The notes: a model not told the origin generated them from the letters alone. Shown: positions 17,137-26,737, counted from the first letter of the stretch. The stretch is DNA of 64,000 nt from an uncultured Muribaculaceae bacterium (GCA_947632485.1 CANRPJ010000008.1:29121-93120), one strand, 5' to 3'. A program made the numbers and translations.

Positions 17137-18216
17137 ATGAAAACGATTAAGGCGGGAATTATAGGTTTTGGCCGCATGGGTGGTTTCTACCTTGAGGCGA
17201 TGAAGAAGAGCGGCAGATGGGAGGCTAAAACCATCTGTGAGCTCGATGAGTCGCGTCATGATGAGATAAAGGAGCGCAACCCGGGCGGCACAGTGACCGC
17301 AGATGAAGATGCCATCTTTTCGGATCCTGAAATCGAAGTGGTGGTTCTATCCGCTCTGGCCGATTCCCGGCTCGACCAGATACGTAAGGCCGTAAAGGCC
17401 GGAAAGCATATTATAGCCGAAAAGCCGATATCCGACACGGTGGCCAACGAATGGGAGGCCGTGAAGGCAGTGGAGGAATCGCCGGTAAGGGCGGCGGTGA
17501 ATCTCTATATCCGCAATTCATGGTATCTCCAGGAGCTTGCCGATGCGATAGAATCCGGCGATCTCGGGGAGCTTGCCATAGTGAGAATCTGCCACATGAC
17601 CCCCGGTCTCTCACCGGGCGAGGGTCATGAGGCTGAAGGTCCTGCCTTCCACGATTGCGGAATGCATTATGTAGATGCCGCCCGCTATCTCGCCAAAGGC
17701 GACTACAACACGATGCGCTCGCAGGCTGTAAGAATGTGGGCCTACAAGGATCCCTGGTGGCTTCAGGCTCAGGGCACGTTTGACAATGGAGTGGTGTTTG
17801 ATATCACCCAGAGCCATGCCTACGGGCAGCTCTCGGCCGAGCAGACCCACAATTCCTATATCGACATCATCGGGTCGAAAGGAATAGCCAGAATGCACCA
17901 TGATTTCAAGACTGCCGTGGTGGAGATCCACGGCGAGCACAACACCCGCCGCATCGAGCGCCCCTATGGCGGAAAGAATATTGGCACGATGCTCGACCTT
18001 ATGGCCGAATCGATTGAATCGGGCAAAAGGGTGGCCCGGCTGCCGTCGTTCCGCGATTCGGCGATAGCCTCCGAGTTCGCCTGGAAATGTCTGTCCGATG
18101 CCGCGGCCCACGATCTTCCGGTGAAAGGCACCCCCGAAGAGCTCGAGCGCATTCATGAGCGCCGGCGCACCATGACCGAGGGCTACGGACTGCTGAGAAA
18201 ACAACCCCATAAATGA
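17137..18216 (+). CDS. Gfo/Idh/MocA family oxidoreductase (cytoplasmic)
   Basis: The protein is 359 residues. The N-terminal Rossmann fold starts KAGIIGFGRMGGFYLEAM with the GxGxxG-type loop. The conserved EKP (HIIAEKPISDTV) and a later HDCGMHYVDAARYL, with the H of the family's catalytic site, are present. These enzymes oxidise or reduce sugars and inositols with NAD(P). There is no signal peptide, unlike the paralogue at 18506. The leader is long and structured. tatA follows after 52 bp. Confidence 0.88.
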   Translation: MKTIKAGIIGFGRMGGFYLEAMKKSGRWEAKTICELDESRHDEIKERNPGGTVTADEDAIFSDPEIEVVVLSALADSRLDQIRKAVKAGKHIIAEKPISDTVANEWEAVKAVEESPVRAAVNLYIRNSWYLQELADAIESGDLGELAIVRICHMTPGLSPGEGHEAEGPAFHDCGMHYVDAARYLAKGDYNTMRSQAVRMWAYKDPWWLQAQGTFDNGVVFDITQSHAYGQLSAEQTHNSYIDIIGSKGIARMHHDFKTAVVEIHGEHNTRRIERPYGGKNIGTMLDLMAESIESGKRVARLPSFRDSAIASEFAWKCLSDAAAHDLPVKGTPEELERIHERRRTMTEGYGLLRKQPHK

Positions 18217-18268
18217 CCGGGAGACTATAAAAAACACACATTTCAAAACTAACAAAAGAGAAAACATC

Positions 18269-18469
18269 ATGACGAATCAACTATTGTTCATAGGAAATCT
18301 TGGTACCGGCGAGATCATAATCATCGCCCTGGTTGTGTTGCTGCTCTTCGGCGGCCGCAAGATACCTGAGCTCATGCGCGGCCTGGGCAAGGGAGTAAGA
18401 AGCTTCAAGGAAGGAGTCAACAATATCGAGAAAGATATCGAGAACGCCGCCGAGGAGCCCAAGAAATGA
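18269..18469 (+). CDS. tatA: Twin-arginine translocase subunit TatA/E
   Basis: The 66-residue protein has one N-terminal helix (GTGEIIIIALVVLLLFGG), the hinge GGRKIPELMRGLGKGVRSFKEG, an amphipathic helix and a charged tail, the standard TatA architecture. TatA rings form the pore that passes folded proteins across the inner membrane. It is followed at once by a gene with a twin-arginine signal peptide, and tatC lies about 3.5 kb downstream. Confidence 0.95.
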   Translation: MTNQLLFIGNLGTGEIIIIALVVLLLFGGRKIPELMRGLGKGVRSFKEGVNNIEKDIENAAEEPKK

Positions 18470-18505
18470 CCAATTTAGCCAATCCTCAATAAATTATCCA
18501 AGCTT

Positions 18506-19990
18506 ATGGCAAAAAACATTTCAAGGAGACAATTCCTTAAATCGGGCGCAATGGCAGGTCTGGGTCTGGCCGTAGTGCCCAACACAGTATTAGGCAAATC
18601 ATTCGGCCACATCGCTCCGACCGACAAGCTCAATATAGCAGTTGTCGGCATCGGCGGTATGGGCCACTCCAACATCAACGCCGTGAAGGGCACCGAGAAT
18701 ATCGTGGCTCTCTGCGACGTGAACTGGGACTATGCCAAAGACGTATTCAACGAGTTCCCCAACGCAAAGCGCTACTGGGACTACCGTAAGATGCTCGATG
18801 AGATGGGCGACAGCATCGACGCTGTGATCATCGCTACAGCCGACCACACGCACGCCATCATCACGGCTGATGCCATGACGATGGGCAAGCACGTGTTCTG
18901 CCAGAAGCCGCTCACTCACTCGGTTTATGAGTCTCGCCTGCTGACCAACCTGGCGAAGAGCACCGGCGTGGCTACGCAGATGGGCAACCAGGGCGCATCG
19001 TGGAACGGCACGGCCGACGTATGCGACTATATCTGGAACGGTGGTATCGGCGAGGTGACGCGTGTAGACTGCGCTACCGACCGCCCCATCTGGCCGCAGG
19101 GCCTCAACGCTCCCGAGAAGGTGGACCGCATTCCCAAGACCCTCGACTGGGATCTCTTCACAGGTCCGGCAAAACTGAACTCCTACAGCGAGGTTTATCA
19201 GCCCTGGAACTGGCGCGGCTGGTGGGACTACGGTACGGGCGCTCTCGGCGATATGGCATGCCATATCCTGCATCAGCCCTTCAAGGCCCTCAAGCTCGGT
19301 TATCCCTCTCAGGTAGAAGGCTCTTCGACGCTGCTTCTCAACGCTTGCGCTCCGCAGGCACAGCACGTGAAGATGATCTTCCCCGCACGCGACAATATGC
19401 CTAAGCTGGCTCTTCCCGAGGTGGAGGTGCACTGGTACGACGGCGGCCTGCTGCCTGACCGTCCGGAAGGCTTCCCGCAGGGTAAGGAACTGATGGGTCC
19501 CGGCGGCGGTCTGACGATATTCCACGGCACGAAGGATACTCTCGTATGCGGTTGCTACGGTCAGAAGCCCTGGCTCCTCTCCGGCCGCGAGGTTAAGGCT
19601 CCCAAGATTGCGCGCCGCGTAGAAAACCAGGCTCATGAGATGGACTGGGTGGCAGCCTGCAAGGAGAGCAAGGAGAACCGCCGCAAATGTAACTCCGACT
19701 TCTCGGAGGCAGGTCCTTTCAACGAGATGGTTGTGATGGGCGTGCTGGCAGTGCGTCTGCAGGGTCTCAACAAGGTGCTCGAGTGGGACGGTGAGAACAT
19801 GGAGTTCACCAACATATCACCCGACGAGACGATCCGCACGGTTGTGAAAGACGGCTTCAAGATCCACAATGGTCACCCGACGTTTGACAAGACCTGGACT
19901 GATCCCGTGAATGCTCAGGCTTTCGCCAAGGAGCTGATCAAGCACAACTACCGCGACGGCTGGAAGCTTCCCGATATGCCTAAGGCCTGA
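18506..19990 (+). CDS. Tat-exported Gfo/Idh/MocA oxidoreductase
   Basis: The protein is 494 residues with a twin-arginine signal, ISRRQFLKSGAMAGLGLAVV, then a Rossmann domain (NIAVVGIGGMGHSN) and the conserved QKPLTHS motif (EKP equivalent). The C-terminal domain is large, as in the periplasmic oxidoreductases of Bacteroidetes. It folds with NAD(P) in the cytoplasm and is then exported by Tat. Neighbours are tatA, a DUF1080 lipoprotein, a TIM-barrel isomerase lipoprotein and tatC. Inference: it oxidises a sugar (likely at C3) for the DUF1080 and isomerase partners in the envelope. Confidence 0.92.
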   Translation: MAKNISRRQFLKSGAMAGLGLAVVPNTVLGKSFGHIAPTDKLNIAVVGIGGMGHSNINAVKGTENIVALCDVNWDYAKDVFNEFPNAKRYWDYRKMLDEMGDSIDAVIIATADHTHAIITADAMTMGKHVFCQKPLTHSVYESRLLTNLAKSTGVATQMGNQGASWNGTADVCDYIWNGGIGEVTRVDCATDRPIWPQGLNAPEKVDRIPKTLDWDLFTGPAKLNSYSEVYQPWNWRGWWDYGTGALGDMACHILHQPFKALKLGYPSQVEGSSTLLLNACAPQAQHVKMIFPARDNMPKLALPEVEVHWYDGGLLPDRPEGFPQGKELMGPGGGLTIFHGTKDTLVCGCYGQKPWLLSGREVKAPKIARRVENQAHEMDWVAACKESKENRRKCNSDFSEAGPFNEMVVMGVLAVRLQGLNKVLEWDGENMEFTNISPDETIRTVVKDGFKIHNGHPTFDKTWTDPVNAQAFAKELIKHNYRDGWKLPDMPKA

Positions 19991-20028
19991 TCTGAAGAAT
20001 TATAACCCAAAACACAACGATACAAAAG

Positions 20029-20892
20029 ATGAAGAAAATTCTCATGCTGGCTCCTGCTGCCCTTGCGCTGATGTGCTCATGCGGCGGCAACAAGGCAGCT
20101 TCCGCAGCTGATTCCGCAGATGCAGCAACTGACTCCGTGCCCAAGTACACGGTGATTGAAAAAGAGCAGGTAGACCTGGCTTCTTATCCGAAAGATGCCG
20201 AAGGTTACTACGTGATCTTCAATGGTAAGGACTTCAACGGCTGGCGCGGCTATGGCAAGGACTCGATTCCCGGTCGCTGGGTGGTTGAAGACGGTGCCAT
20301 CAGGTTCAACGGCAGCGGTGGCGGCGAGGCCCAGAATGCCGACGGCGGCGACATCATCTTCGGTAAGAAGTTCAAGAACTTCGAGCTCGAACTGGAATGG
20401 AAGGCTTCGAAGGGCGGTAACTCCGGTATCTTCTACCTGGCCCAGGAAGTGGAAGCTCCCAACGGAGAGGGTGAGGTAGTGCTTCAGCCTATCTATATCT
20501 CGGCTCCTGAATATCAGGTGCTCGACAACGAGAACCACCCCGACGCCAAGCTTGGCAAGGACGGTAACCGGATGTCGGCTTCCCTCTACGATATGATTCC
20601 TGCCAAACCGCAGAACCAGAAGCCTTACGGCGAATGGAACAAGGCTAAGATCATGGTCTACAAAGGCACCGTGGTTCACGGCCAGAACGGCGAGAACGTA
20701 GTAGAGTATCACCTGTGGACTCCGCAGTGGACCGAGATGCTTCAGAACAGCAAGTTCAGCCAGGAGGCATGGCCTCTGGCATTCGAACTGCTCAACAATG
20801 TCGGCGGCGAGAATCATGAGGGCTACATCGGCTTCCAGGATCACGGCGACGACGTATGGTTCCGCAATATCCGCGTGAAGGAGCTTGACTGA
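20029..20892 (+). CDS. DUF1080 (3-keto-disaccharide hydrolase-like) lipoprotein
   Basis: The 287-residue protein has a lipoprotein signal ending in MCSC. A jelly-roll DUF1080 domain follows: YYVIFNGKDFNGWRGYGKD, WVVEDGAIRFNGSGGG and FELELEWKASKGGNSGIFYLAQ are family hallmarks. PF06439 is annotated as 3-keto-disaccharide hydrolase, acting on glycosides already oxidised at C3. The upstream Tat-exported oxidoreductase could supply that substrate. A strong terminator-like hairpin separates it from the next gene. Confidence 0.9.
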   Translation: MKKILMLAPAALALMCSCGGNKAASAADSADAATDSVPKYTVIEKEQVDLASYPKDAEGYYVIFNGKDFNGWRGYGKDSIPGRWVVEDGAIRFNGSGGGEAQNADGGDIIFGKKFKNFELELEWKASKGGNSGIFYLAQEVEAPNGEGEVVLQPIYISAPEYQVLDNENHPDAKLGKDGNRMSASLYDMIPAKPQNQKPYGEWNKAKIMVYKGTVVHGQNGENVVEYHLWTPQWTEMLQNSKFSQEAWPLAFELLNNVGGENHEGYIGFQDHGDDVWFRNIRVKELD

Positions 20893-20922
20893 AAATCCTT
20901 TTCCAACCAATAGATAAGTGAG

Positions 20923-20957
20923 AAAGCCTTCCTCTCTTTCGGGAGGGGAGGGCTTTT
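20923..20957 (+). terminator. Intercistronic terminator-like hairpin
   Basis: Bases 20923-20936 pair with 20943-20956 in a 14-bp stem with two G-U pairs and a TTTCGG loop, ending in CTTTTG. It lies between the DUF1080 and isomerase genes and probably reduces read-through or stabilises the upstream mRNA. Confidence 0.65.
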
Positions 20958-20985
20958 GAAAACCTGAAAACAAAAGGAGGAAACG

Positions 20986-21903
20986 ATGAAATTCGGAAAG
21001 ATTCTCGCTCTGGCGATGACCGGCGCCCTGGCCATGACGGCCTGCAAGGGCACCGACACAAAGGGCGATGCGGAAAGCAAGAAAGAAGTGGGCTTGCAGC
21101 TCTATTCTGTGCGCACGCTTCTGGATTCGGCAGCGGCTTACGACGGCGATGTGCCGGGTCTGCTCGACACTCTCGCCAAGATGGGCTATACTCAGGCTGA
21201 GGCGGCTTACTACGACTCCAAAGCCGGCACATTCTATGGCATGGAGCCTGCGAAGCTGGCTCAGACGGCCGATTCGCTCGGCATCAGGTTTATGTCGTCT
21301 CACGCAGGCCGTCCGCTCAATGCCGAGGAGCTTCAGAGCGGCGATTACACCGCTTTCAAGGAGTATTGGGAGAAGGCAATCAAGGATCATAAGGCGCTTG
21401 GTGTAGAATACCTCGTGCTCCCTTGGATGTCGGTGCCTGAGACTCTGGAGGACCTCGACAAGCAGTGCAAGGCTCTTGATGAGGTGGGCGCGATGGCAGC
21501 CAAGGAAGGCATCAAATTCGGCTATCACAACCATTCCCATGAGTTTAAGACGGTGCAGGATTCCGTGATGTATGACTATATGATCCAGCATACGGATCCC
21601 CAGAACGTGCTTTTCGAGATGGACGTGTATTGGGCTATGATGGGTCATGCAAGCCCGGTAGACTATTTCAAGAAGTATCCCGGCCGCTTCAAGCTCCTGC
21701 ATATCAAGGACCGCAGGGAAATCGGACAGAGCGGCATGGTAGGCTTCGACGCAATTTTCGACAATGCCGAAACAGCCGGTATGGAGACCTATTTCGTGGA
21801 GCTTGAAGAGGCTACCAACGATATCACCGAGGGCGTGAAGGAGAGTGTAGACTACCTCGTAGCCGCACCTTTCGTAAAGGCCTCGTATTCAAAATCGAAG
21901 TAA
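20986..21903 (+). CDS. Sugar phosphate isomerase/epimerase-like TIM-barrel lipoprotein
   Basis: The protein is 305 residues. The lipoprotein signal ends AMTAC, followed by a xylose isomerase-like TIM barrel (EVGLQLYSVRTLL, KFGYHNHSHEF, FEMDVYWAM, LLHIKDRR). Metal-binding residues E, D, H are recognisable in these strands. Secreted members of this family sit beside DUF1080 and Gfo/Idh proteins in Bacteroidetes and are thought to act on keto-sugars. A good ribosome site (AAAGGAGGAAACG) precedes ATG. Confidence 0.87.
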   Translation: MKFGKILALAMTGALAMTACKGTDTKGDAESKKEVGLQLYSVRTLLDSAAAYDGDVPGLLDTLAKMGYTQAEAAYYDSKAGTFYGMEPAKLAQTADSLGIRFMSSHAGRPLNAEELQSGDYTAFKEYWEKAIKDHKALGVEYLVLPWMSVPETLEDLDKQCKALDEVGAMAAKEGIKFGYHNHSHEFKTVQDSVMYDYMIQHTDPQNVLFEMDVYWAMMGHASPVDYFKKYPGRFKLLHIKDRREIGQSGMVGFDAIFDNAETAGMETYFVELEEATNDITEGVKESVDYLVAAPFVKASYSKSK

Positions 21904-21917
21904 TTCACTATTCAGGG

Positions 21918-21942
21918 TGGAGGGCGCTTTGCGGCCCCTCCA
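21918..21942 (+). terminator. Terminator-like hairpin before tatC
   Basis: TGGAGGG (21918-21924) pairs with CCCTCCA (21936-21942) around an 11-nt loop. The U-tail is weak. Confidence 0.4.
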
Positions 21943-21978
21943 TTCACCAACGAAACCTTAATTATAGAATTCTGATCT

Positions 21979-22815
21979 ATGGCAGAAACCGAAAAAGAAA
22001 TGTCTTTCTGGTCGCACCTGGAGGCCCTCAGATGGGTGCTGGTGCGGGTGGTGCTAATATATCTTGTGGTGGTAGGGTGTTGCTTCGCCGCGATGCCTCA
22101 TATCTTCAATCAGGTGATTCTCGGGCCTACCACATCTGACTTTATATTGTATCGGTGGCTCAACGGGCTGCATGGCGACGGCACCTTCTTCCCCGACTTC
22201 GGGCAGGAGTTCAAGATCAACATAATCAATGTGAAGCTCGCCTCGCAGTTCATGACCCATATAAGCACCTCGTTTTTCCTGGGGCTCCTGATCATCTTCC
22301 CTTATCTGGTGTGTGAGCTCTGGATGTTTGTGCGTCCGGCGCTCTATGCCGGCGAGAGGAAGAGTGTGTTCGCCCTGATGACGTTTGGAGTGCCGATGTT
22401 TTATCTGGGTTGCGGTGTGGGCTATTTCATCGTGTTTCCCTTCACTTTCCGGTTCCTGGCCATGTATGAGCTGGGTGGGGAAGTGACTAACCTGATCTCT
22501 CTGAGCTCCTACATGGATAATTTCCTGATGCTCGTGTTTGTGATGGGGGTAGTGTTCGAGTTGCCTTTTGTGGCCTGGATATTGTCGAGAATGGGTCTTA
22601 TCACTTCGCAGCTGCTTCGGAAGGTGCGTAAGCATGCCGTAGTAGTGTTGTTGGTGCTTGCCGCCATAATCACCCCCACCGGCGATCCCTTTACCCTGAT
22701 GACGGTGTTCGTGCCTCTTTATCTGCTTTATGAGTTCAGCGTGATTCTGACCAGAGGGGGCAAGAAGAAGCAGGAAGAGGAGACTGACGAGGATCTGGCG
22801 CTTGCCGAGAGCTAA
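21979..22815 (+). CDS. tatC: Sec-independent protein translocase TatC
   Basis: The protein is 278 residues with six membrane helices. It starts with EMSFWSHLEALRWVLVR, the conserved TatC N-terminus that recognises the twin-arginine signal, and has FVRPALYAGERKSVF (conserved F..PGL..E region) and ITPTGDPFTLM later. TatC is the signal-peptide receptor. A charged C-terminal tail rich in Lys and Glu extends past the last helix. No tatB is seen, as in many Bacteroidetes with TatA/TatC systems. Confidence 0.95.
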   Translation: MAETEKEMSFWSHLEALRWVLVRVVLIYLVVVGCCFAAMPHIFNQVILGPTTSDFILYRWLNGLHGDGTFFPDFGQEFKINIINVKLASQFMTHISTSFFLGLLIIFPYLVCELWMFVRPALYAGERKSVFALMTFGVPMFYLGCGVGYFIVFPFTFRFLAMYELGGEVTNLISLSSYMDNFLMLVFVMGVVFELPFVAWILSRMGLITSQLLRKVRKHAVVVLLVLAAIITPTGDPFTLMTVFVPLYLLYEFSVILTRGGKKKQEEETDEDLALAES

Positions 22816-22932
22816 CTGAGGGCTGACTGAGGCCTCCTGTTCCAAGAGAAAGGAGATTTCAATAAGCAAAAAGTGGAGTTATTCTGCTTTGAGCTTAATA
22901 TTTGTTGTTATTTTCTATAATTTCTGATTTTG

Positions 22933-22963
22933 TTGGAATAAAACTGAGGTGATTCTAACTTTG
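22933..22963 (+). promoter_or_regulatory. metY promoter
   Basis: TTG (22933-22935) and TAACTTTG (22956-22963) are 20 bp apart. The leader to ATG 22992 is only about 25 bp, too short for a known SAM riboswitch. Confidence 0.7.
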
Positions 22964-22991
22964 CGCCAGAATAAGTAAAAAAGATGGTGAT

Positions 22992-24281
22992 ATGAAAAAT
23001 CAGAAATTACATTTCGAGACCCTACAGCTCCATGTAGGTCAGGAAACTCCCGATCCCGCCACGGATTCACGCGCTGTGCCGATTTATCAGACTACTTCCT
23101 ATGTGTTCCGCAACTCGCAGCATGCTGCCGACCGCTTCGGCCTGCGCGATGCCGGCAATATCTACGGACGTCTCACCAACTCTACTCAGGGAGTGCTTGA
23201 AGAGCGAATCGCGGCCCTTGAGGGTGGGGTGGCGGCGCTTGCCGTGGCCAGTGGCGCGGCGGCGATATCGTATGCTCTTGAGAATGTGCTCCAGAATGGC
23301 GACCATGTGGTGGCGGCCGATAATCTCTACGGTGGCTCCTACAATCTGATAGCGCATACCTTCAAGCCGCGCGGCATCAGCTCGACCTTTGTAGATGTCC
23401 GGAATTTCGATGAGGTGGAAGCTGCGATCCGGCCAAATACGAAGGCGCTCTTTGTCGAGACTTTCGGAAATCCCAACTCCGATGTGACCGATATAGATCG
23501 TCTCGCCGAGATAGCCCACAGGCATAATATCCCCCTGATAGTAGACAATACCTTTGCCTCGCCTTTCCTGATGAGGCCGATAGAGCATGGCGCTGACGTT
23601 GTGGTGCATTCAGCCACTAAGTTTCTCGGCGGCCACGGCACTACGCTCGGCGGAGTGATAATAGACGGCGGCACATTCAACTGGAAGTCGGATCCTGAGA
23701 AATTTCCGACGCTTGCCAAGCCTGATCCGAGCTATCATGGAGCGGTGTTTGCCGATGTGGCCGGCCCGGCAGCCTTTGCCACCCGTATCAGAGCCGTGTT
23801 GCTGCGCGATACCGGAGCCGCAATCTCGCCTTTCAATGCCTTCCTGCTTCTGCAGGGCGTGGAGACGCTTTCGCTCAGGATTGAGCGGCATGTGGAGAAT
23901 GCCCTTAAGGTGGTGGAGTTTCTTGAGAGTCACCCGAAGGTAACGAAGGTGAACCACCCCTCTCTGCCCGCTCACCCGGACCATGAGCTCTATAAGAAGC
24001 TATATCCCGACGGCGCAGGAAGCATCTTCACAATAGAAATAGCTGGCGGACAGGAAGAAACCTGGCGGTTTATCGATTCCCTGAAGCTCTTCTCGCTTCT
24101 GGCCAATGTGGCCGATGTGAAGAGTCTGGTTATCCACCCCTACACCACTACTCACTCGCAGCTTTCCGAGGAGGAGCTGGAGCGGCAGCATATCACTCCC
24201 TCAACCGTGCGCCTCAGTATCGGTACCGAGCATATCGATGATATTCTGGCCGATCTCTCGCAGGCTCTCGATAAAATCTGA
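22992..24281 (+). CDS. metY: O-acetylhomoserine sulfhydrylase
   Basis: The 429-residue PLP enzyme is of the Cys/Met metabolism family. It starts HFETLQLHVGQETPDPATDSRAVPIYQTTSYVF, typical of MetY, and has the PLP lysine in VVHSATKFLGGHG and the NIYGRLTNST phosphate-binding region. It makes homocysteine from O-acetylhomoserine and sulfide in the cytoplasm. The length and N-terminus separate it from the shorter MetB/MetC forms. It has its own promoter. Confidence 0.93.
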   Translation: MKNQKLHFETLQLHVGQETPDPATDSRAVPIYQTTSYVFRNSQHAADRFGLRDAGNIYGRLTNSTQGVLEERIAALEGGVAALAVASGAAAISYALENVLQNGDHVVAADNLYGGSYNLIAHTFKPRGISSTFVDVRNFDEVEAAIRPNTKALFVETFGNPNSDVTDIDRLAEIAHRHNIPLIVDNTFASPFLMRPIEHGADVVVHSATKFLGGHGTTLGGVIIDGGTFNWKSDPEKFPTLAKPDPSYHGAVFADVAGPAAFATRIRAVLLRDTGAAISPFNAFLLLQGVETLSLRIERHVENALKVVEFLESHPKVTKVNHPSLPAHPDHELYKKLYPDGAGSIFTIEIAGGQEETWRFIDSLKLFSLLANVADVKSLVIHPYTTTHSQLSEEELERQHITPSTVRLSIGTEHIDDILADLSQALDKI

Positions 24282-24357
24282 GTAAGAGCGCTCCAGCGGT
24301 AGGTGTAAGTCGGCGATTTTGCGTACCTTTGTAAAAATCAAAGACCTTACACTTTCA

Positions 24358-26658
24358 ATGAAAGCTTCAAGAAGTATTTTATCGCTTTTTCTGGCCGGGC
24401 TCGCGGTCGCCTCAGCTCTCCATGCGGAGGCGCGGCGGCCGGAGTCGACGGCAGATCTGGTAAATCCCTTGATGGGAACCTATTCTTCCATAAGCCTCAG
24501 TAATGGCAACACGGTGCCTTCCGTAGCTGTGCCATGGGGCATGAACCAGTGGATTCCCCAGACCGGCAAGATGGGCAACGGCTGGAGCTATACTTACGAT
24601 GGCGAGAAGATCCGCGGCTTCAAGCAGACGCATCGGCCGAGCCCCTGGATCAATGATTTCGGCCAGATGAGCCTGATGCCCGTAAGCGGAGAGTTGCGCA
24701 CCAACGAAGATGACCGGGCTGCCTGGTTCTCTCATAAGACGGAGGAGTCGCGCCCGTACTATTATAAGGTGTATCTGGCGGATCATGACGTATGGGCCGA
24801 GATGACTCCTACAGATCGCGCGGCAATGTTCCGCTTCTCTTTTCCTGAGCAGGATCAGAGCTGGGTGGTGGTCGATGGCTTCGATCGCGGCTCGATGATC
24901 AGGATTGAGCCGGAGAAGAACCGCGTGGTAGGCTATTCTACCCGCAATAGCGGCGGAGTGGCCGATGGATTCCGCAACTGGTTTGTCGTGGAGTTCGACA
25001 GGCCGGTGGCCGAGGCGGTAGTGTGGGACGGCGAAGGAGTGAAGAAAGGTCAGAAGGAGCTGACGGGCAATCATTCCGGAGCCGCAGTGCGCTTCTCTAC
25101 CAAAGCCGGCGAGAAGGTCGGTGCCCGTGTGGCTACTTCCTTCATAAGCCTAGAGCAGGCAGAGCAGAATCTTAAGGAGACCGACGGCAAGGACTTCGAA
25201 ACCGTGAAGGCTGATGCCAAGAAGCAATGGGAAGATGTGCTTGGCCGGGTGGAGATCGAGAGCGACGACACTGATCGCCTCCGCACCTTCTACAGCTGCC
25301 TCTACCGCGCTCTTCTCTTCCCCCATAAGATGCATGAGGTGACGGCTGACGGACGCACAGTGCACTGGAGCCCCTCAACGGGTGAGGTGACCGACGGCTA
25401 TCTTTACACCGGTACAGGATTTTGGGATACCTTCCGCGCCCTCTTCCCGCTTCTGAACCTTCTCTATCCGGAGGAGGCTGCGAAGATGACGCAGGGCTGG
25501 CTAAATTTCTATCGCGAGAGCGGTTTCATTCCTGAATGGTCAAGCCCCGGCCACCGCGGCTGCATGGTGGGCAACAACAGCGCCTCTGTAGCTGCCGATG
25601 CCATTCTGAAAGAGCAGATAACCGGGAAGGACGCCGAAGAGCTCTATGAAGCTCTCTTAGAGGCTACTACGGCGGTTCACCCTACGGTGGAATCGTCGGG
25701 CCGACTGGGTCATGAATGGTACAATAAGCTGGGATATGTGCCCTCAGACCAGGGTATCAACGAAAGCGGGGCGCGTACGCTGGAATACGCCTACGATGAC
25801 TGGGCAATCCTGCAGGCAGCCAAGAAGCTCAACCGGCCGAAAAAGGAGCAAGAGGAGCTGGCGAAGCGCGCGATGAACTATAAGAATCTTTACGACCCGT
25901 CGGTAGGGCTGATGCGCGGGCGTCAGACCGATGGCTCCTGGAAGCCTGATTTCAGTCCTTACAAATGGGGCGATGTGTTTACGGAGGGTAATCCTCTTCA
26001 CTACACCTGGAGTGTGTTTCAAGACGTAGCCGGTCTCATTGACCTTATGGGCGGCCCGGAAGCCTTCACTGCCAAGCTTGATAGCGTGATGATTCTTCCG
26101 CCGATATTCGACGACTCCTACTATGGCGGCACTATCCATGAGATCCGCGAGATGCAGATAGCGGGCATGGGCAACTATGCCCATGGCAACCAGCCGATTC
26201 AGCACATGCTCTATCTCTATCCCTATGCCGGGGAGCCCTGGAAGACCCAGCATTGGGTGCGCGAAACGATGGATCGCCTATATGCCGCAACCCCCGACGG
26301 CTATTGCGGCGATGAGGACAACGGACAGACTTCGGCATGGTATATCTTCTCAGCCCTCGGTTTCTATCCGGTGATACCGGCTGGCGGCGAGTATGTGGTA
26401 GGCGCGCCTCTGTTTGATCGCGCGGTGCTTCATCTGCCTGAGGGCAAGAAGGTTGAGATAAAGGCTCCGGGCGCTCCCGATAAGCGCTATGTGGGCGATC
26501 TCAAGGTGAACGGTAAGAAGCATACCTATGGGGCGATAAGCTACGATACGCTGCGCTCCGGTGCCGAGCTCGACTTCACTATGAGCTCCGAGCCGGTGAA
26601 GACCCGTGGCACTGCGGCCTCCGATGCGCCCTACTCCTTCTCCCGGGAGAAGAGATAA
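24358..26658 (+). CDS. GH92 family alpha-mannosidase-like glycoside hydrolase
   Basis: The protein is about 766 residues with a signal peptide (SILSLFLAGLAVASALHA). The N-terminal beta domain has DLVNPLMGTYSS, and the catalytic (alpha/alpha)6 domain has GFWDTFRALFPLL, GNNSASVAADA and NGQTSAWYIFSALGFYPV. GH92 enzymes are calcium-dependent exo-alpha-mannosidases that trim host or yeast N-glycans. ATG 24358 is chosen because the signal peptide starts there and a TACCTTTG box (24324-24331) lies just upstream; an earlier in-frame TTG lies ahead of that box. It is not in a SusCD locus here. Confidence 0.92.
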   Translation: MKASRSILSLFLAGLAVASALHAEARRPESTADLVNPLMGTYSSISLSNGNTVPSVAVPWGMNQWIPQTGKMGNGWSYTYDGEKIRGFKQTHRPSPWINDFGQMSLMPVSGELRTNEDDRAAWFSHKTEESRPYYYKVYLADHDVWAEMTPTDRAAMFRFSFPEQDQSWVVVDGFDRGSMIRIEPEKNRVVGYSTRNSGGVADGFRNWFVVEFDRPVAEAVVWDGEGVKKGQKELTGNHSGAAVRFSTKAGEKVGARVATSFISLEQAEQNLKETDGKDFETVKADAKKQWEDVLGRVEIESDDTDRLRTFYSCLYRALLFPHKMHEVTADGRTVHWSPSTGEVTDGYLYTGTGFWDTFRALFPLLNLLYPEEAAKMTQGWLNFYRESGFIPEWSSPGHRGCMVGNNSASVAADAILKEQITGKDAEELYEALLEATTAVHPTVESSGRLGHEWYNKLGYVPSDQGINESGARTLEYAYDDWAILQAAKKLNRPKKEQEELAKRAMNYKNLYDPSVGLMRGRQTDGSWKPDFSPYKWGDVFTEGNPLHYTWSVFQDVAGLIDLMGGPEAFTAKLDSVMILPPIFDDSYYGGTIHEIREMQIAGMGNYAHGNQPIQHMLYLYPYAGEPWKTQHWVRETMDRLYAATPDGYCGDEDNGQTSAWYIFSALGFYPVIPAGGEYVVGAPLFDRAVLHLPEGKKVEIKAPGAPDKRYVGDLKVNGKKHTYGAISYDTLRSGAELDFTMSSEPVKTRGTAASDAPYSFSREKR

Positions 26659-26685
26659 CTTGATTGTAAAATCCTGATTTATAAT

Positions 26686-26715
26686 TGAAAGCATGGTCTC
26701 GCGGCCATGCTTTCA
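26686..26715 (+). terminator. Terminator-like hairpin after GH92
   Basis: Bases 26686-26696 pair perfectly with 26705-26715 (TGAAAGCATGG / CCATGCTTTCA); the stem can extend inward to a TCGC tetraloop. The U-run is weak. Confidence 0.6.
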
Positions 26716-26737
26716 TCGTATCTGAGCAGATAAAAAA

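Noticed and set aside
22964..22991. SAM riboswitch before metY
   Set aside because: The predicted leader is about 25 nt, too short for a known SAM riboswitch.
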